Assembly: GCF_016864015.1 (NCBI RefSeq)
Contig: NZ_CP045067.1
Coordinates: 3,048,001 to 3,112,000 of the forward strand
Length of the DNA stretch: 64,000 nucleotides
Origin: Lacinutrix sp. WUR7
GTDB taxonomy: Bacteria; Bacteroidota; Bacteroidia; Flavobacteriales; Flavobacteriaceae
Direction: 5' to 3'
Below the pieces are notes generated by a model. It ran no database searches. It saw only the letters and a list, made by a program, of their open reading frames with translations, and had not been told where the DNA came from. Below are positions 27,412 through 35,245 of the stretch, piece by piece. Made by a program: the position numbers and the translations under genes. Numbering within the stretch: position 1 is the stretch's first letter; every line of letters starts with the position of its first letter.

Positions 27412-28347
27412 ATGAAATTCCCAAAACCTCATACCCTTAAACACATTGCAGACTTAATTGATTGTAAATACGTTGGAGATGCTAATTTTCAAGTTTTAGG
27501 TATTAATGAAATTCATGTAGTTGAAAGTGGAGATGTTGTATTTGTAGATCATCCAAAATACTACGATAAAGCATTAATGTCTGCTGCAACTATTGTGTTA
27601 ATCAACAAAGAAGTAGATTGCCCTAAAGGAAAAGCATTACTTGTAAGTGATGATCCTTTTAGAGATTTTAATAAAATAACGCAGCATTTTAAACCTTTTA
27701 TAGCTTCTAATGTAGCAATTGCTTCTTCCGCAAAAATTGGTGTAAATACTATAATTCAACCCAACTGTTTTATTGGAAACAATGTAACTATCGGTGATAA
27801 TTGCATTATTCATTCTAACGTAAGTATTTATGATGATACGGTAATTGGAAATAATGTTACCATTCATGCAGGAACCATTTTAGGTGCTTCTGCATTTTAT
27901 TATAAAAAACGACCAGAAGGATTTGATCCGTTAATTTCTGGAGGTAGAGTAGTAATTAAAGATAATGTAGATATTGGTGCACTTTGTACTATTGATAAAG
28001 GAGTTACAGGAGATACAACTATTGGTGAAGGTTCTAAATTAGACAATCAAATTCAAGTTGGACACGATACTATTATTGGTAAAAAGTGTTTAATTGCTTC
28101 ACAAACCGGAATTGCTGGTTGTTGTATTATTGAAGATGAAGTTACCATTTGGGGACAAGTTGGTACTAATAGTGGTATTACCATTGGAGAAAAAGCAATA
28201 ATTCTTGGTCAAACAGGTGTTACTAAATCTGTAGCTGGTGGTAAGTCTTATTTTGGAACTCCAGTAGAAGAAGCTAGAGTTAAATTAAAAGAATTAGCTT
28301 ATATCAAGAAAATTCCTGAAATTGTTCAACAATTAAAAAATAAATAG
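27412..28347 (+). CDS. Second LpxD-like N-acyltransferase
   Basis: 311 residues. An N-terminal LpxD-type domain (SGDVVFVDHPKYYDKAL) is followed by a hexapeptide beta helix with IQVGHDTIIGKKCLIASQTGIAGC, where the catalytic-type His is kept. It is shorter than lpxD at 23414 and clearly diverged. It may acylate another nucleotide sugar or be a second lipid A enzyme; which is unknown. It directly abuts the next ATG. Confidence 0.88.
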   Translation: MKFPKPHTLKHIADLIDCKYVGDANFQVLGINEIHVVESGDVVFVDHPKYYDKALMSAATIVLINKEVDCPKGKALLVSDDPFRDFNKITQHFKPFIASNVAIASSAKIGVNTIIQPNCFIGNNVTIGDNCIIHSNVSIYDDTVIGNNVTIHAGTILGASAFYYKKRPEGFDPLISGGRVVIKDNVDIGALCTIDKGVTGDTTIGEGSKLDNQIQVGHDTIIGKKCLIASQTGIAGCCIIEDEVTIWGQVGTNSGITIGEKAIILGQTGVTKSVAGGKSYFGTPVEEARVKLKELAYIKKIPEIVQQLKNK

Positions 28348-28740
28348 ATGTCACCTAAAGAAGTTGTTCAAAAATTTTACAATTCAGATTTAGCAAATAA
28401 TTCAGAAGCTGTAGATCTTTGTTTTTATAAAGATTGCAGTCTAAGTTGGCATAGTAGCAAAGGGTTTAACGTTTTAGACTTTGATGCTTTAAAATTAGTT
28501 TTTGAAGAAGTTAGAAAAATGTACGATACACTACGTTTTGAAACTAGTCATTTATTAGCCGAGGGAAACATGGTGACCATACGTTACACTTCGTTTTTTA
28601 CAACCGTCGAAAACCCAAACGAGGAGATGCCTTTAGCGCATTTTTCAACTATTTGGGAAGTGAAAGGCGATAAAATTATCAAAGGATTTCAAATGAGTCA
28701 GCTAGCAGATAGTAGCTCTGAAAGTTTAAATTCTTTTTAA
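28348..28740 (+). CDS. NTF2/SnoaL-like domain protein
   Basis: 130 residues, one cone-shaped alpha+beta domain: an N-terminal helix (EVVQKFYNSDLAN), then strands including MVTIRYTSFFTTV and ISTIWEVKGDKI-like closing strands. The ATG follows the lpxD-like stop codon without a gap, so the two are co-translated. Many SnoaL-like proteins are small-molecule binders or isomerases; no catalytic residue assignment is possible here. Confidence 0.8.
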   Translation: MSPKEVVQKFYNSDLANNSEAVDLCFYKDCSLSWHSSKGFNVLDFDALKLVFEEVRKMYDTLRFETSHLLAEGNMVTIRYTSFFTTVENPNEEMPLAHFSTIWEVKGDKIIKGFQMSQLADSSSESLNSF

Positions 28741-28783
28741 GAAATAAAAACACAAATCACTTTATAAATTCTTTTCAAAAACT

Positions 28784-28791
28784 TACTTTTG
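28784..28791 (+). promoter_or_regulatory. Candidate -7 element for sucD (TACTTTTG)
   Basis: Exact TANNTTTG match 69 bases before the sucD ATG, in the 119-base gap after the NTF2-like gene. The -33 position has only TTT-like sequence. Confidence 0.45.
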
Positions 28792-28859
28792 TACTTAGAA
28801 TTCTAAATTTTAGTACAGGAGTTCTAATTATATATTAAACAATTTTAATCTAAACAAAA

Positions 28860-29732
28860 ATGAGCGTTTTAGTAAATAAAGATTCAAAAATAATAGTTCA
28901 AGGATTTACTGGTAGTGAAGGTACTTTTCACGCTGGACAAATGATTGAATACGGAACAAATGTTGTTGGTGGAGTTACTCCTGGTAAAGGTGGTCAAACA
29001 CATTTAGATAGACCAGTTTTTAATACAGTTTCAGAAGCTGTAGAAAAAGTAGGAGCAGACACAACCATTATTTTTGTACCACCAGCTTTTGCTGCGGATG
29101 CTATTATGGAAGCTGCAGATGCAGGAATTAAAGTAATTATTACTATTACTGAAGGAATTCCAGTTGCAGATATGATTAAGACTGCTGCTTATATTAAAGA
29201 TAGAGATTGTAGATTAATTGGACCTAACTGTCCAGGAGTTATTACTCCAGGCGAAGCAAAAGTTGGTATTATGCCAGGTTTCGTTTTCAAAAAAGGTAAA
29301 GTAGGTATTGTATCTAAATCAGGTACATTAACTTATGAAGCTGCAGACCAAGTTGTAAAACAAGGTTTAGGTATTACAACAGCAATTGGTATTGGTGGAG
29401 ATCCTATTATTGGAACTACAACTAAAGAAGCTGTAGAGTTATTAATTAACGATCCAGAAACAGAAGCAGTTGTAATGATTGGTGAAATTGGTGGACAATT
29501 AGAAGCAGATGCTGCTAATTGGTATAAAGCTAGTGGAAGCAAGAAACCAGTAATTGGTTTTATCGCAGGAGAAACTGCACCTGCTGGACGTACAATGGGA
29601 CATGCTGGAGCAATTGTTGGTGGTAGTGATGATACTGCACAAGCAAAAAAGAAAATCATGAGAGAATGTGGTATTCACGTTGTGGATTCACCAGCTGAGA
29701 TTGGTAAAAAAGTTGCTGAAGTTTTAGGCTAA
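28860..29732 (+). CDS. sucD: Succinate-CoA ligase (ADP/GDP-forming) subunit alpha
   Basis: 290 residues, full length. The CoA-binding fold begins [19 protein letters not shown]. The active-site His248 lies in [11 protein letters not shown] and is phosphorylated during succinyl-CoA to succinate conversion with substrate-level NTP formation in the TCA cycle. The beta subunit gene is not in the window. It has its own promoter-like element and a strong terminator 20 bases after the stop. Confidence 0.96.
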   Translation: MSVLVNKDSKIIVQGFTGSEGTFHAGQMIEYGTNVVGGVTPGKGGQTHLDRPVFNTVSEAVEKVGADTTIIFVPPAFAADAIMEAADAGIKVIITITEGIPVADMIKTAAYIKDRDCRLIGPNCPGVITPGEAKVGIMPGFVFKKGKVGIVSKSGTLTYEAADQVVKQGLGITTAIGIGGDPIIGTTTKEAVELLINDPETEAVVMIGEIGGQLEADAANWYKASGSKKPVIGFIAGETAPAGRTMGHAGAIVGGSDDTAQAKKKIMRECGIHVVDSPAEIGKKVAEVLG

Positions 29733-29752
29733 GCACAATCATATATATGTTA

Positions 29753-29785
29753 AAAACCTCACATTATTTTGTGAGGTTTTTTTAT
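29753..29785 (+). terminator. Intrinsic terminator after sucD
   Basis: The stem AAACCTCACA / TGTGAGGTTT with a short loop and a run of T follows the sucD stop by about 20 bases. Confidence 0.9.
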
Positions 29786-29813
29786 TTGATGCAATTTGTA
29801 TTTATTATATTTG
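29786..29813 (+). promoter_or_regulatory. Bacteroidota-type promoter for fabG-like gene
   Basis: TTG at 29786-29788, exactly 17 bases, then TATATTTG at 29806-29813. This fits TTG-N17-TANNTTTG in full, directly downstream of the sucD terminator. The leader to the ATG at 29909 would be about 90 bases. Confidence 0.7.
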
Positions 29814-29827
29814 AATAGAATAAAGAG

Positions 29828-29849
29828 ACTTTAATAAAATTATTAAAGT
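29828..29849. promoter_or_regulatory. Perfect 9-4-9 inverted repeat near the fabG transcription start
   Basis: ACTTTAATA-AAAT-TATTAAAGT begins 15 bases after the -7 element, so it covers the first part of the leader. It could be a repressor operator or a 5'-end RNA hairpin. Confidence 0.45.
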
Positions 29850-29861
29850 TTAAATAAAAAT

Positions 29862-29886
29862 CGTCATTCCTGAAATTACAGGAATC
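29862..29886. repeat. Short intergenic repeat (CGTCATTCCTG...CAGGAAT hairpin)
   Basis: ATTCCTG pairs with CAGGAAT around six bases, preceded by CGTC and followed by CTAA. It resembles the widespread CGTCATTCC-type extragenic repeats of Bacteroidota. It lies in the fabG leader. Confidence 0.5.
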
Positions 29887-29908
29887 TAATTAATAGTAGT
29901 TACTATAT

Positions 29909-30655
29909 ATGAAATTATTAGAAGGAAAAACAGCCATTATTACTGGAGCAAGTAGAGGAATAGGAAAAGGAATCGCTCAAGTATTTGCGCAACAAGGTGC
30001 TAATGTAGCATTTACATATAGCTCTTCTGTCGAAGCTGCTAACGAACTAGAAAAAGAATTAACAGCTTTAGGAGTTAAGGCTAAAGGATATCAAAGTAAT
30101 GCTGCAGATTTTAATCAATCTCAAAAATTAGCTGAAGATGTTGTTGCCGAATTTGGAAGTATAGATATACTAATCAATAATGCAGGAATAACCAAAGACA
30201 ATCTTTTAATGCGTATGAGCGAAGAAGATTTTGATAAAGTTATTGAGGTAAATTTAAAGTCGGTTTTCAACATGACCAAAGCCGTACAACGTACTATGCT
30301 TAAACAACGTAAAGGATCGATCATTAATATGAGTTCTGTTGTTGGTGTAAAAGGTAATGCAGGACAAACCAACTATGCTGCTTCTAAAGCAGGAATTATA
30401 GGGTTCTCTAAATCGGTAGCCTTAGAACTTGGTTCTAGAAATATTAGAAGTAATGTGATTGCTCCTGGTTTTATTGAAACAGAAATGACAGCAAAACTAG
30501 ACGAAGAAACGGTTAAAGGTTGGCGAAATGCTATTCCTTTAAAACGTGGTGGTACGCCTGAAGATATTGCTAACGTTTGTGTTTTTCTAGCAAGCGACAT
30601 GTCTGCTTACGTTACAGGACAAACCATTAACGTAGATGGCGGAATGCTAACTTAA
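29909..30655 (+). CDS. fabG: 3-oxoacyl-ACP reductase FabG-type SDR
   Basis: 248 residues, classical SDR. The cofactor loop is TGASRGIGKG at 13-22 and NNAG follows mid-protein. Catalytic Ser is in INMSSVVGVKGNAGQTN, and Tyr/Lys are in YAASKAG. The closing segment YVTGQTINVDGGM is typical of FabG. It reduces 3-oxoacyl-ACP with NADPH in fatty-acid elongation. Transcribed from its own promoter and followed 33 bases later by a secreted-protein gene. Confidence 0.92.
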   Translation: MKLLEGKTAIITGASRGIGKGIAQVFAQQGANVAFTYSSSVEAANELEKELTALGVKAKGYQSNAADFNQSQKLAEDVVAEFGSIDILINNAGITKDNLLMRMSEEDFDKVIEVNLKSVFNMTKAVQRTMLKQRKGSIINMSSVVGVKGNAGQTNYAASKAGIIGFSKSVALELGSRNIRSNVIAPGFIETEMTAKLDEETVKGWRNAIPLKRGGTPEDIANVCVFLASDMSAYVTGQTINVDGGMLT

Positions 30656-30688
30656 TATTGCTAACCAATCTGAAAAACCAAACTGTTC

Positions 30689-31234
30689 ATGAAAAAAGTA
30701 TTATTTGTAATCACGCTATTTATAGTAGCAACCGTAAATGTAAATGCACAAGATTGGATAGATTATAAATCGGAAGATTTAGCTTTTATTGCTAAATTTC
30801 CCGCAGAACCTACAAGAACGGTACAAGATGTAGAATCGGAGATAGGAATGCTTAAAATGTATATGCTAAATTATACTCCTCCTGCAGATGAAGGTGATGA
30901 GAATCAATTATATGGCGTAATTAGGACTGATTATCCCAAATCTCATTTTGAAGATGCAGATGAAGCATATAATAACAATGTCTTAGATGGAGCTATAGAA
31001 GGTGCTGTATCTAATATAAAGGGAAAATTAGTTTTTGATAACAAAATTAAGCTTAATGGTTTTCCTGGTCGAAGTGTTAAAATAGATATTGAGATAGGTT
31101 CTATTTATATGAAAACGTTTTTAATAGAAAATAAAATGTTCATAACTCAAGTTATTTGCTTAACAGATAAGGATAATAATGATAGTATTAATCGCTTTCT
31201 AAACTCTTTTGATATTTTAAAAGTAAAAGAATAA
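30689..31234 (+). CDS. Small secreted protein of unknown function
   Basis: 181 residues with a signal peptide (MKKVLFVITLFIVATVNVNA, cleavage before QDW). The mature part starts WIDYKSEDLAFIAKFPAEP, a pattern seen in periplasmic proteins that bind with an alpha-beta sandwich fold, but no named family is recognised. Its stop codon abuts the TTG start of the VWA gene, so the two are coupled. Confidence 0.78.
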   Translation: MKKVLFVITLFIVATVNVNAQDWIDYKSEDLAFIAKFPAEPTRTVQDVESEIGMLKMYMLNYTPPADEGDENQLYGVIRTDYPKSHFEDADEAYNNNVLDGAIEGAVSNIKGKLVFDNKIKLNGFPGRSVKIDIEIGSIYMKTFLIENKMFITQVICLTDKDNNDSINRFLNSFDILKVKE

Positions 31235-33268
31235 TTGACGACACAAACCATTTTTTACATCATACTTGCTGGAATCATAGCGCTATCACTAGCGCTATTT
31301 CAGTATAGTTTAAAAAAGAAGAACAGAACATCTAAAAGTGTTCTTTTTGCATTTTTAAGGTTTATATCTATTTTTTCACTTCTATTGTTGCTTATCAATC
31401 CTAAATTTGAAAAAATTAGCTACTATACCGAAAAACCTAATTTAGTGGTTGCTGTAGATAATTCAAGTTCAGTAACGCATTTAAATCAGAAAGAAAATGT
31501 ACTTCAATTAGTAGCTTCCATTAAGAATAATAAAGAGTTATCCGAAAAATTCAATCTGGACTTTTTCACCTTTGGAAACTATATAGAAACATCCGATTCT
31601 TTAACTTTTTTAGACAAACAGACCAATATTGATAAGGCTTTTAGTGATTTCTCACAGATTTATAAAAATACAACTTCCCCAATCCTTTTAGTAACAGACG
31701 GAAACCAAACTTATGGTAGCGACTATGTTTTTTCTGCTGAAAAAGTAAAACAGCCCATATTTCCTGTTATTCTTGGAGATACTATTACCTACACAGATCT
31801 AAAATTACAGCAGCTTAATGTAAACAAGTATGCTTTTTTAAAAAATAAGTTTCCTGTAGAAGCCATTGTAACTTATAATGGGAACAATATTGTAAAATCA
31901 AGATTTGTGGTTACTTCCGGTAATGTTACAGTATATTCCGAAAACGTAAGTTTCAGTGCTACCAACAATTCGAAAATTTTAAACTTCACCTTGCCTGCAA
32001 ATCGAGTAGGAGTACAAGCGTATAAAGCACAAATTCTTCCTATAGAAAGTGAAAAAAACACGATTAATAATTACAAAAACTTTGCCGTAGAAGTTATAGA
32101 TCAGAAAACAAATGTTGCTATAATTAGCGATTTTATGCATCCGGATTTGGGTGCTTTTAAAAAGAGCATTGAAAGTAATGAGCAACGTGAAGTTTCTATT
32201 ATCACTCCAAATAAATATTTATCACAAAAAGATAATTTTCAATTAGTTATATTATACCAGCCAAACAATAGGTTTAAGCCTATTTTTGAAAGTTTAAAGA
32301 AAAGTAACGCGAATAAATTTCTGATTTTAGGTACTAAAACGGACTATGCTTTTGTGAATAAAATGACTTCCGATTTCAAACTAGACATTACCAATCAGAC
32401 CGAAGATTATCAAGCAAGTCTTAATACAAACTATAATACCTTTATTGTTGACGATTTAGATTTTGAATCTTTTCCGCCCTTAAAATCATCTTTTGGTAAT
32501 GCTACTTTTTCCATTCCAGTAGAAACCATTTTAAACAAAAAAGTTGGAAGTGTAGAAACACAAAACCCGTTGCTAGTAACTTTTGAAACTAGTAGCAGGA
32601 GAGAAGCGGTACTTTTTGGTGAGAATATTTGGAAATGGAGAGCGCAAAGCTATTTAAATACAAAGTCTTTTAATAATTTCGATAACTTCATTGGTAAGTT
32701 GGTACAGTACTTGGCTTCCAATACACGGAGAAGTAGATTGAATGTGGATTACGAATCTTTTTACCAAGGCAATACCAATGTTATTGTTAAAGCACAATTC
32801 TTCAATAAAAACTATGAGTTTGACGTAAAGGAAACACTAAAAATTACGGTTAAAAATAAAACTACATTGGAAACCAATACTTTTCCTTTAATTTTAAAAG
32901 GAAATAATTACCAAGTAGATTTAAGTAATTTACCTGCAGGAGGTTATGATTTTACGGTAAAAGCAACAAACGAAAACATTTCAAAATCAGGATCCTTTCA
33001 AATACTAGAATATAATATAGAACAACAATTTTTAAATGCTAATGTAACAAAGCTACAGCAAGTTGCTACTTATACAAATGGAAGTAGTTATTTTATTGCG
33101 AATACAAATACACTGATTAATGATTTATTAAAGGACGAACGCTTTGCAACTATACAGAAAAGCAGTAAAAATGTTGTACCTTTAATCGATTTCAAATACT
33201 TACTAGTCTTGCTAATATTAAGTTTAGCTATCGAGTGGTTTTTAAGAAAATATAACGGATTAATATAA
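31235..33268 (+). CDS. VWA-domain membrane protein, TTG start
   Basis: 677 residues. Two N-terminal membrane segments (about 5-23 and 37-56), then a von Willebrand A-like domain with the MIDAS-type DNSSS in VVAVDNSSSVTHL. A long extracytoplasmic region of Ig-like strands follows, and a final membrane segment (LLVLLILSLAIEWFL). BatA-type proteins share this plan, but the role is unknown. The start is TTG immediately after the upstream stop; no ATG occurs for hundreds of codons. Confidence 0.82.
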   Translation: MTTQTIFYIILAGIIALSLALFQYSLKKKNRTSKSVLFAFLRFISIFSLLLLLINPKFEKISYYTEKPNLVVAVDNSSSVTHLNQKENVLQLVASIKNNKELSEKFNLDFFTFGNYIETSDSLTFLDKQTNIDKAFSDFSQIYKNTTSPILLVTDGNQTYGSDYVFSAEKVKQPIFPVILGDTITYTDLKLQQLNVNKYAFLKNKFPVEAIVTYNGNNIVKSRFVVTSGNVTVYSENVSFSATNNSKILNFTLPANRVGVQAYKAQILPIESEKNTINNYKNFAVEVIDQKTNVAIISDFMHPDLGAFKKSIESNEQREVSIITPNKYLSQKDNFQLVILYQPNNRFKPIFESLKKSNANKFLILGTKTDYAFVNKMTSDFKLDITNQTEDYQASLNTNYNTFIVDDLDFESFPPLKSSFGNATFSIPVETILNKKVGSVETQNPLLVTFETSSRREAVLFGENIWKWRAQSYLNTKSFNNFDNFIGKLVQYLASNTRRSRLNVDYESFYQGNTNVIVKAQFFNKNYEFDVKETLKITVKNKTTLETNTFPLILKGNNYQVDLSNLPAGGYDFTVKATNENISKSGSFQILEYNIEQQFLNANVTKLQQVATYTNGSSYFIANTNTLINDLLKDERFATIQKSSKNVVPLIDFKYLLVLLILSLAIEWFLRKYNGLI

Positions 33269-33277
33269 ATAATAAAC

Positions 33278-34090
33278 ATGGATAAATTACCTAAAATTGC
33301 AGTGCCTTTTATAGTCGGACTTGTGTTCTTAATCATTTTAATTTCTAAATCCGCAGTGACGATTGGTCCAGGAGAAGGTGGTGTTTTATTTGAACGTTTT
33401 GGAGATGGTATTAATACCGAACACACGTATGGTGAAGGTTTTCATATTGTTGCACCTTGGAATGATATGTTAGTGCAAACGGTACGTCAGCAATCGGTTT
33501 CCGATGAAATGAATGTGCTTTCCGTTAATGGATTAGAAGTAAAGGTATTCGGAACTATATGGTACGAACCAGAATTTTCTAACCTTGGAAAATTAATTAA
33601 AACCAAAGGAGCAGATTACGAAAGAGAATTATTAGATCCTGCAATTAATGCTGCAGCAAGAAGTGTTGTTGGTAGATATACGCCAGAACAATTATATTCT
33701 AGTAAAAGAGATGTTATTGAACAAGAAATTTTAGAAGAAGTAACAACGCTTTTAGACGGACAGTTTTTAACAGTAAAAAGAGTTTTAGTAGAGGATGTAA
33801 AATTACCAGCAACTATTAAAGATGCTATTGAACGTAAACTAAAGCAAGAACAAGAGTCTTTAGAATATGAGTTTAGACTAGTTACAGCTTCAAAAGAAGC
33901 AGAGAAAGTAATTATTGATGCGAAAGGTAAAGCAGAGTCAAACCGTATTTTAAGTGCATCATTAACAGACAAAATTTTACAAGATAAAGGTATTGAAGCA
34001 ACGGTTAAGTTGTCGGAATCACCTAACAGTAAAGTAATTATTATTGGTTCTGGAGATTCTGGAATGCCTATTATATTAGGAAATCAATAA
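33278..34090 (+). CDS. Prohibitin-like SPFH/band 7 membrane protein
   Basis: 270 residues. One N-terminal membrane anchor (about 8-27) is followed by the SPFH domain starting VTIGPGEGGVLFERFG, with AARSVVGRYTPEQLYS, and a coiled-coil-prone region (IERKLKQEQESLEYEF). Such proteins form ring assemblies on the inner membrane that organise proteases and lipid domains. Ten bases separate it from the VWA gene upstream, so they probably share a transcript. Confidence 0.9.
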   Translation: MDKLPKIAVPFIVGLVFLIILISKSAVTIGPGEGGVLFERFGDGINTEHTYGEGFHIVAPWNDMLVQTVRQQSVSDEMNVLSVNGLEVKVFGTIWYEPEFSNLGKLIKTKGADYERELLDPAINAAARSVVGRYTPEQLYSSKRDVIEQEILEEVTTLLDGQFLTVKRVLVEDVKLPATIKDAIERKLKQEQESLEYEFRLVTASKEAEKVIIDAKGKAESNRILSASLTDKILQDKGIEATVKLSESPNSKVIIIGSGDSGMPIILGNQ

Positions 34091-34169
34091 ATTATATATT
34101 TATTTTTAAGAATTTCATAAAAATGAAATTTTATTTTCAATAAATTAGGATATAAAAACTAATTTTTAC

Positions 34170-34177
34170 AATATTTG
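34170..34177 (+). promoter_or_regulatory. his: Candidate -7 element of the his operon (AATATTTG)
   Basis: 7 of 8 bases match TANNTTTG, placed 18 bases before the leader-peptide ATG, which would give a very short untranslated lead. There is no clear -33 TTG. Confidence 0.35.
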
Positions 34178-34194
34178 CATATATAAAAACAGAA

Positions 34195-34251
34195 ATGAAC
34201 TTTATTCAATCACATCATCATCATTTTACTACTGGCAATCAAGCGAGCTAA
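34195..34251 (+). CDS. hisL: Histidine operon leader peptide, four consecutive His codons
   Basis: ATG at 34195 to TAA at 34249-34251 encodes MNFIQSHHHHFTTGNQAS. Four His codons (all CAT) in a row, directly ahead of an intrinsic terminator and then hisG, form a classical ribosome-mediated attenuator. When charged His-tRNA is scarce the ribosome stalls on the His run and the downstream RNA folds into an antiterminator. The short ORF is not similar in sequence to enterobacterial hisL; the name is by function. Confidence 0.88.
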   Translation: MNFIQSHHHHFTTGNQAS

Positions 34252-34293
34252 AAGTGTATTGAATAAAACCAACATATTTTAAAAACCGTTTGA
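34239..34293 (+). promoter_or_regulatory. Candidate antiterminator pairing in the his leader
   Basis: TCAAGCG at 34239-34245, covering the last sense codons of the leader peptide, can pair over seven positions (one G-U) with CGTTTGA at 34287-34293, the left arm of the terminator. A ribosome that stops at the His codons leaves this segment free; one that reaches the stop codon covers it. The pairing is found by eye, and a stronger alternative may exist. Confidence 0.5.
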
Positions 34294-34314
34294 GCATCTC
34301 AAACGGTTTTTTTT
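34282..34314 (+). terminator. Attenuator terminator of the his operon
   Basis: The perfect 13-base stem AAAACCGTTTGAG / CTCAAACGGTTTT around CAT is followed by four more T. It lies 31 bases after the leader-peptide stop and 38 bases before hisG. Confidence 0.93.
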
Positions 34315-34351
34315 ATACCTATAGATTTACTCAAACACATTAAAAATTAAA

Positions 34352-35209
34352 ATGAGTAAATTAAAAATTGCAATTCAAAAATCAGGAAGACTTAACGAAG
34401 ATTCTCTTAAACTCCTTAAAGACATTGGTGTTTCTATTGATAATGGAAAAGATCAATTAAAAGCTTCTGCTAGAAATTTCCCATTAGAAGTATTTTATTT
34501 AAGAAATGGAGATATTCCACAATACCTAAAAGATGGTATTGTAGATGCTGCAATCATTGGAGAAAATGTACTTATTGAAAAAGGAGAAGGTATTCCTGTT
34601 GTAGAAAAACTAGGGTTTTCTACTTGTAAAGTGTCTATAGCCATACCAAAATCAGCATCTTACAAATCGATTCAAGATTTACAAGGAAAACGCATTGCAA
34701 CCTCTTATCCAAATACTGTTAATCAATTTTTAAAGAAAAATAATGTAGATGCACAATTGCATATCATTAATGGTTCTGTAGAAATAGCACCAAATATTGG
34801 CTTAGCCGATGCTATTGTAGATATTGTTTCTAGCGGAAGTACGTTGTTTAAAAACGGTTTGAAAGAAGTAGAAGTGCTACTAAAATCGGAAGCAGTTCTT
34901 GCTGTTTCTCCTAAAATTTCAGAGGAAAATAAAAGCATTTTAAATAAGATTCAGTTTCGATTACAATCGGTTTTAAAAGGAAGACAAAACAAATATGTGT
35001 TGCTTAATGCACCCAATGATAAGATAAAAGAAATCATTAATATCCTTCCAGGAATGAATAGTCCATCCGTTTTACCACTAGCACGAACAGGTTGGAGTTC
35101 CATTCACTCAGTAATTAATAAAAATGAATTTTGGGAAGTAATTGATGAGCTGAAAGAAAATGGAGCCGAAGGTATTTTAGTTTGCCCAATTGAAAACATG
35201 GTGATTTAA
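34352..35209 (+). CDS. hisG: ATP phosphoribosyltransferase, long form
   Basis: 285 residues, the long HisG form. The catalytic bilobed domain begins KLKIAIQKSGRLNEDSL and has the PRPP loop VDIVSSGSTLFKNGL. The last 70 residues form the ACT-like histidine-feedback domain (MNSPSVLPLARTGWSSIHSVI). Because this form is self-sufficient, no hisZ is expected and none is in the operon. It makes the first step of histidine synthesis and is first behind the attenuator. Confidence 0.96.
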   Translation: MSKLKIAIQKSGRLNEDSLKLLKDIGVSIDNGKDQLKASARNFPLEVFYLRNGDIPQYLKDGIVDAAIIGENVLIEKGEGIPVVEKLGFSTCKVSIAIPKSASYKSIQDLQGKRIATSYPNTVNQFLKKNNVDAQLHIINGSVEIAPNIGLADAIVDIVSSGSTLFKNGLKEVEVLLKSEAVLAVSPKISEENKSILNKIQFRLQSVLKGRQNKYVLLNAPNDKIKEIINILPGMNSPSVLPLARTGWSSIHSVINKNEFWEVIDELKENGAEGILVCPIENMVI

Positions 35210-35245
35210 TTACTGGTTAATACAAAGACTTTAAGATAAATAGAA

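Noticed and set aside
29333-29659. 108-codon minus-strand frame opposite sucD
   Set aside because: Shadow of Gly/Ala/Ile-rich SucD codons; no independent evidence.
34213-34224. Run of four CAT codons that might be read as an engineered His tag or a simple repeat
   Set aside because: Context (short ORF, stop, terminator, hisG) explains it as a natural attenuator leader.
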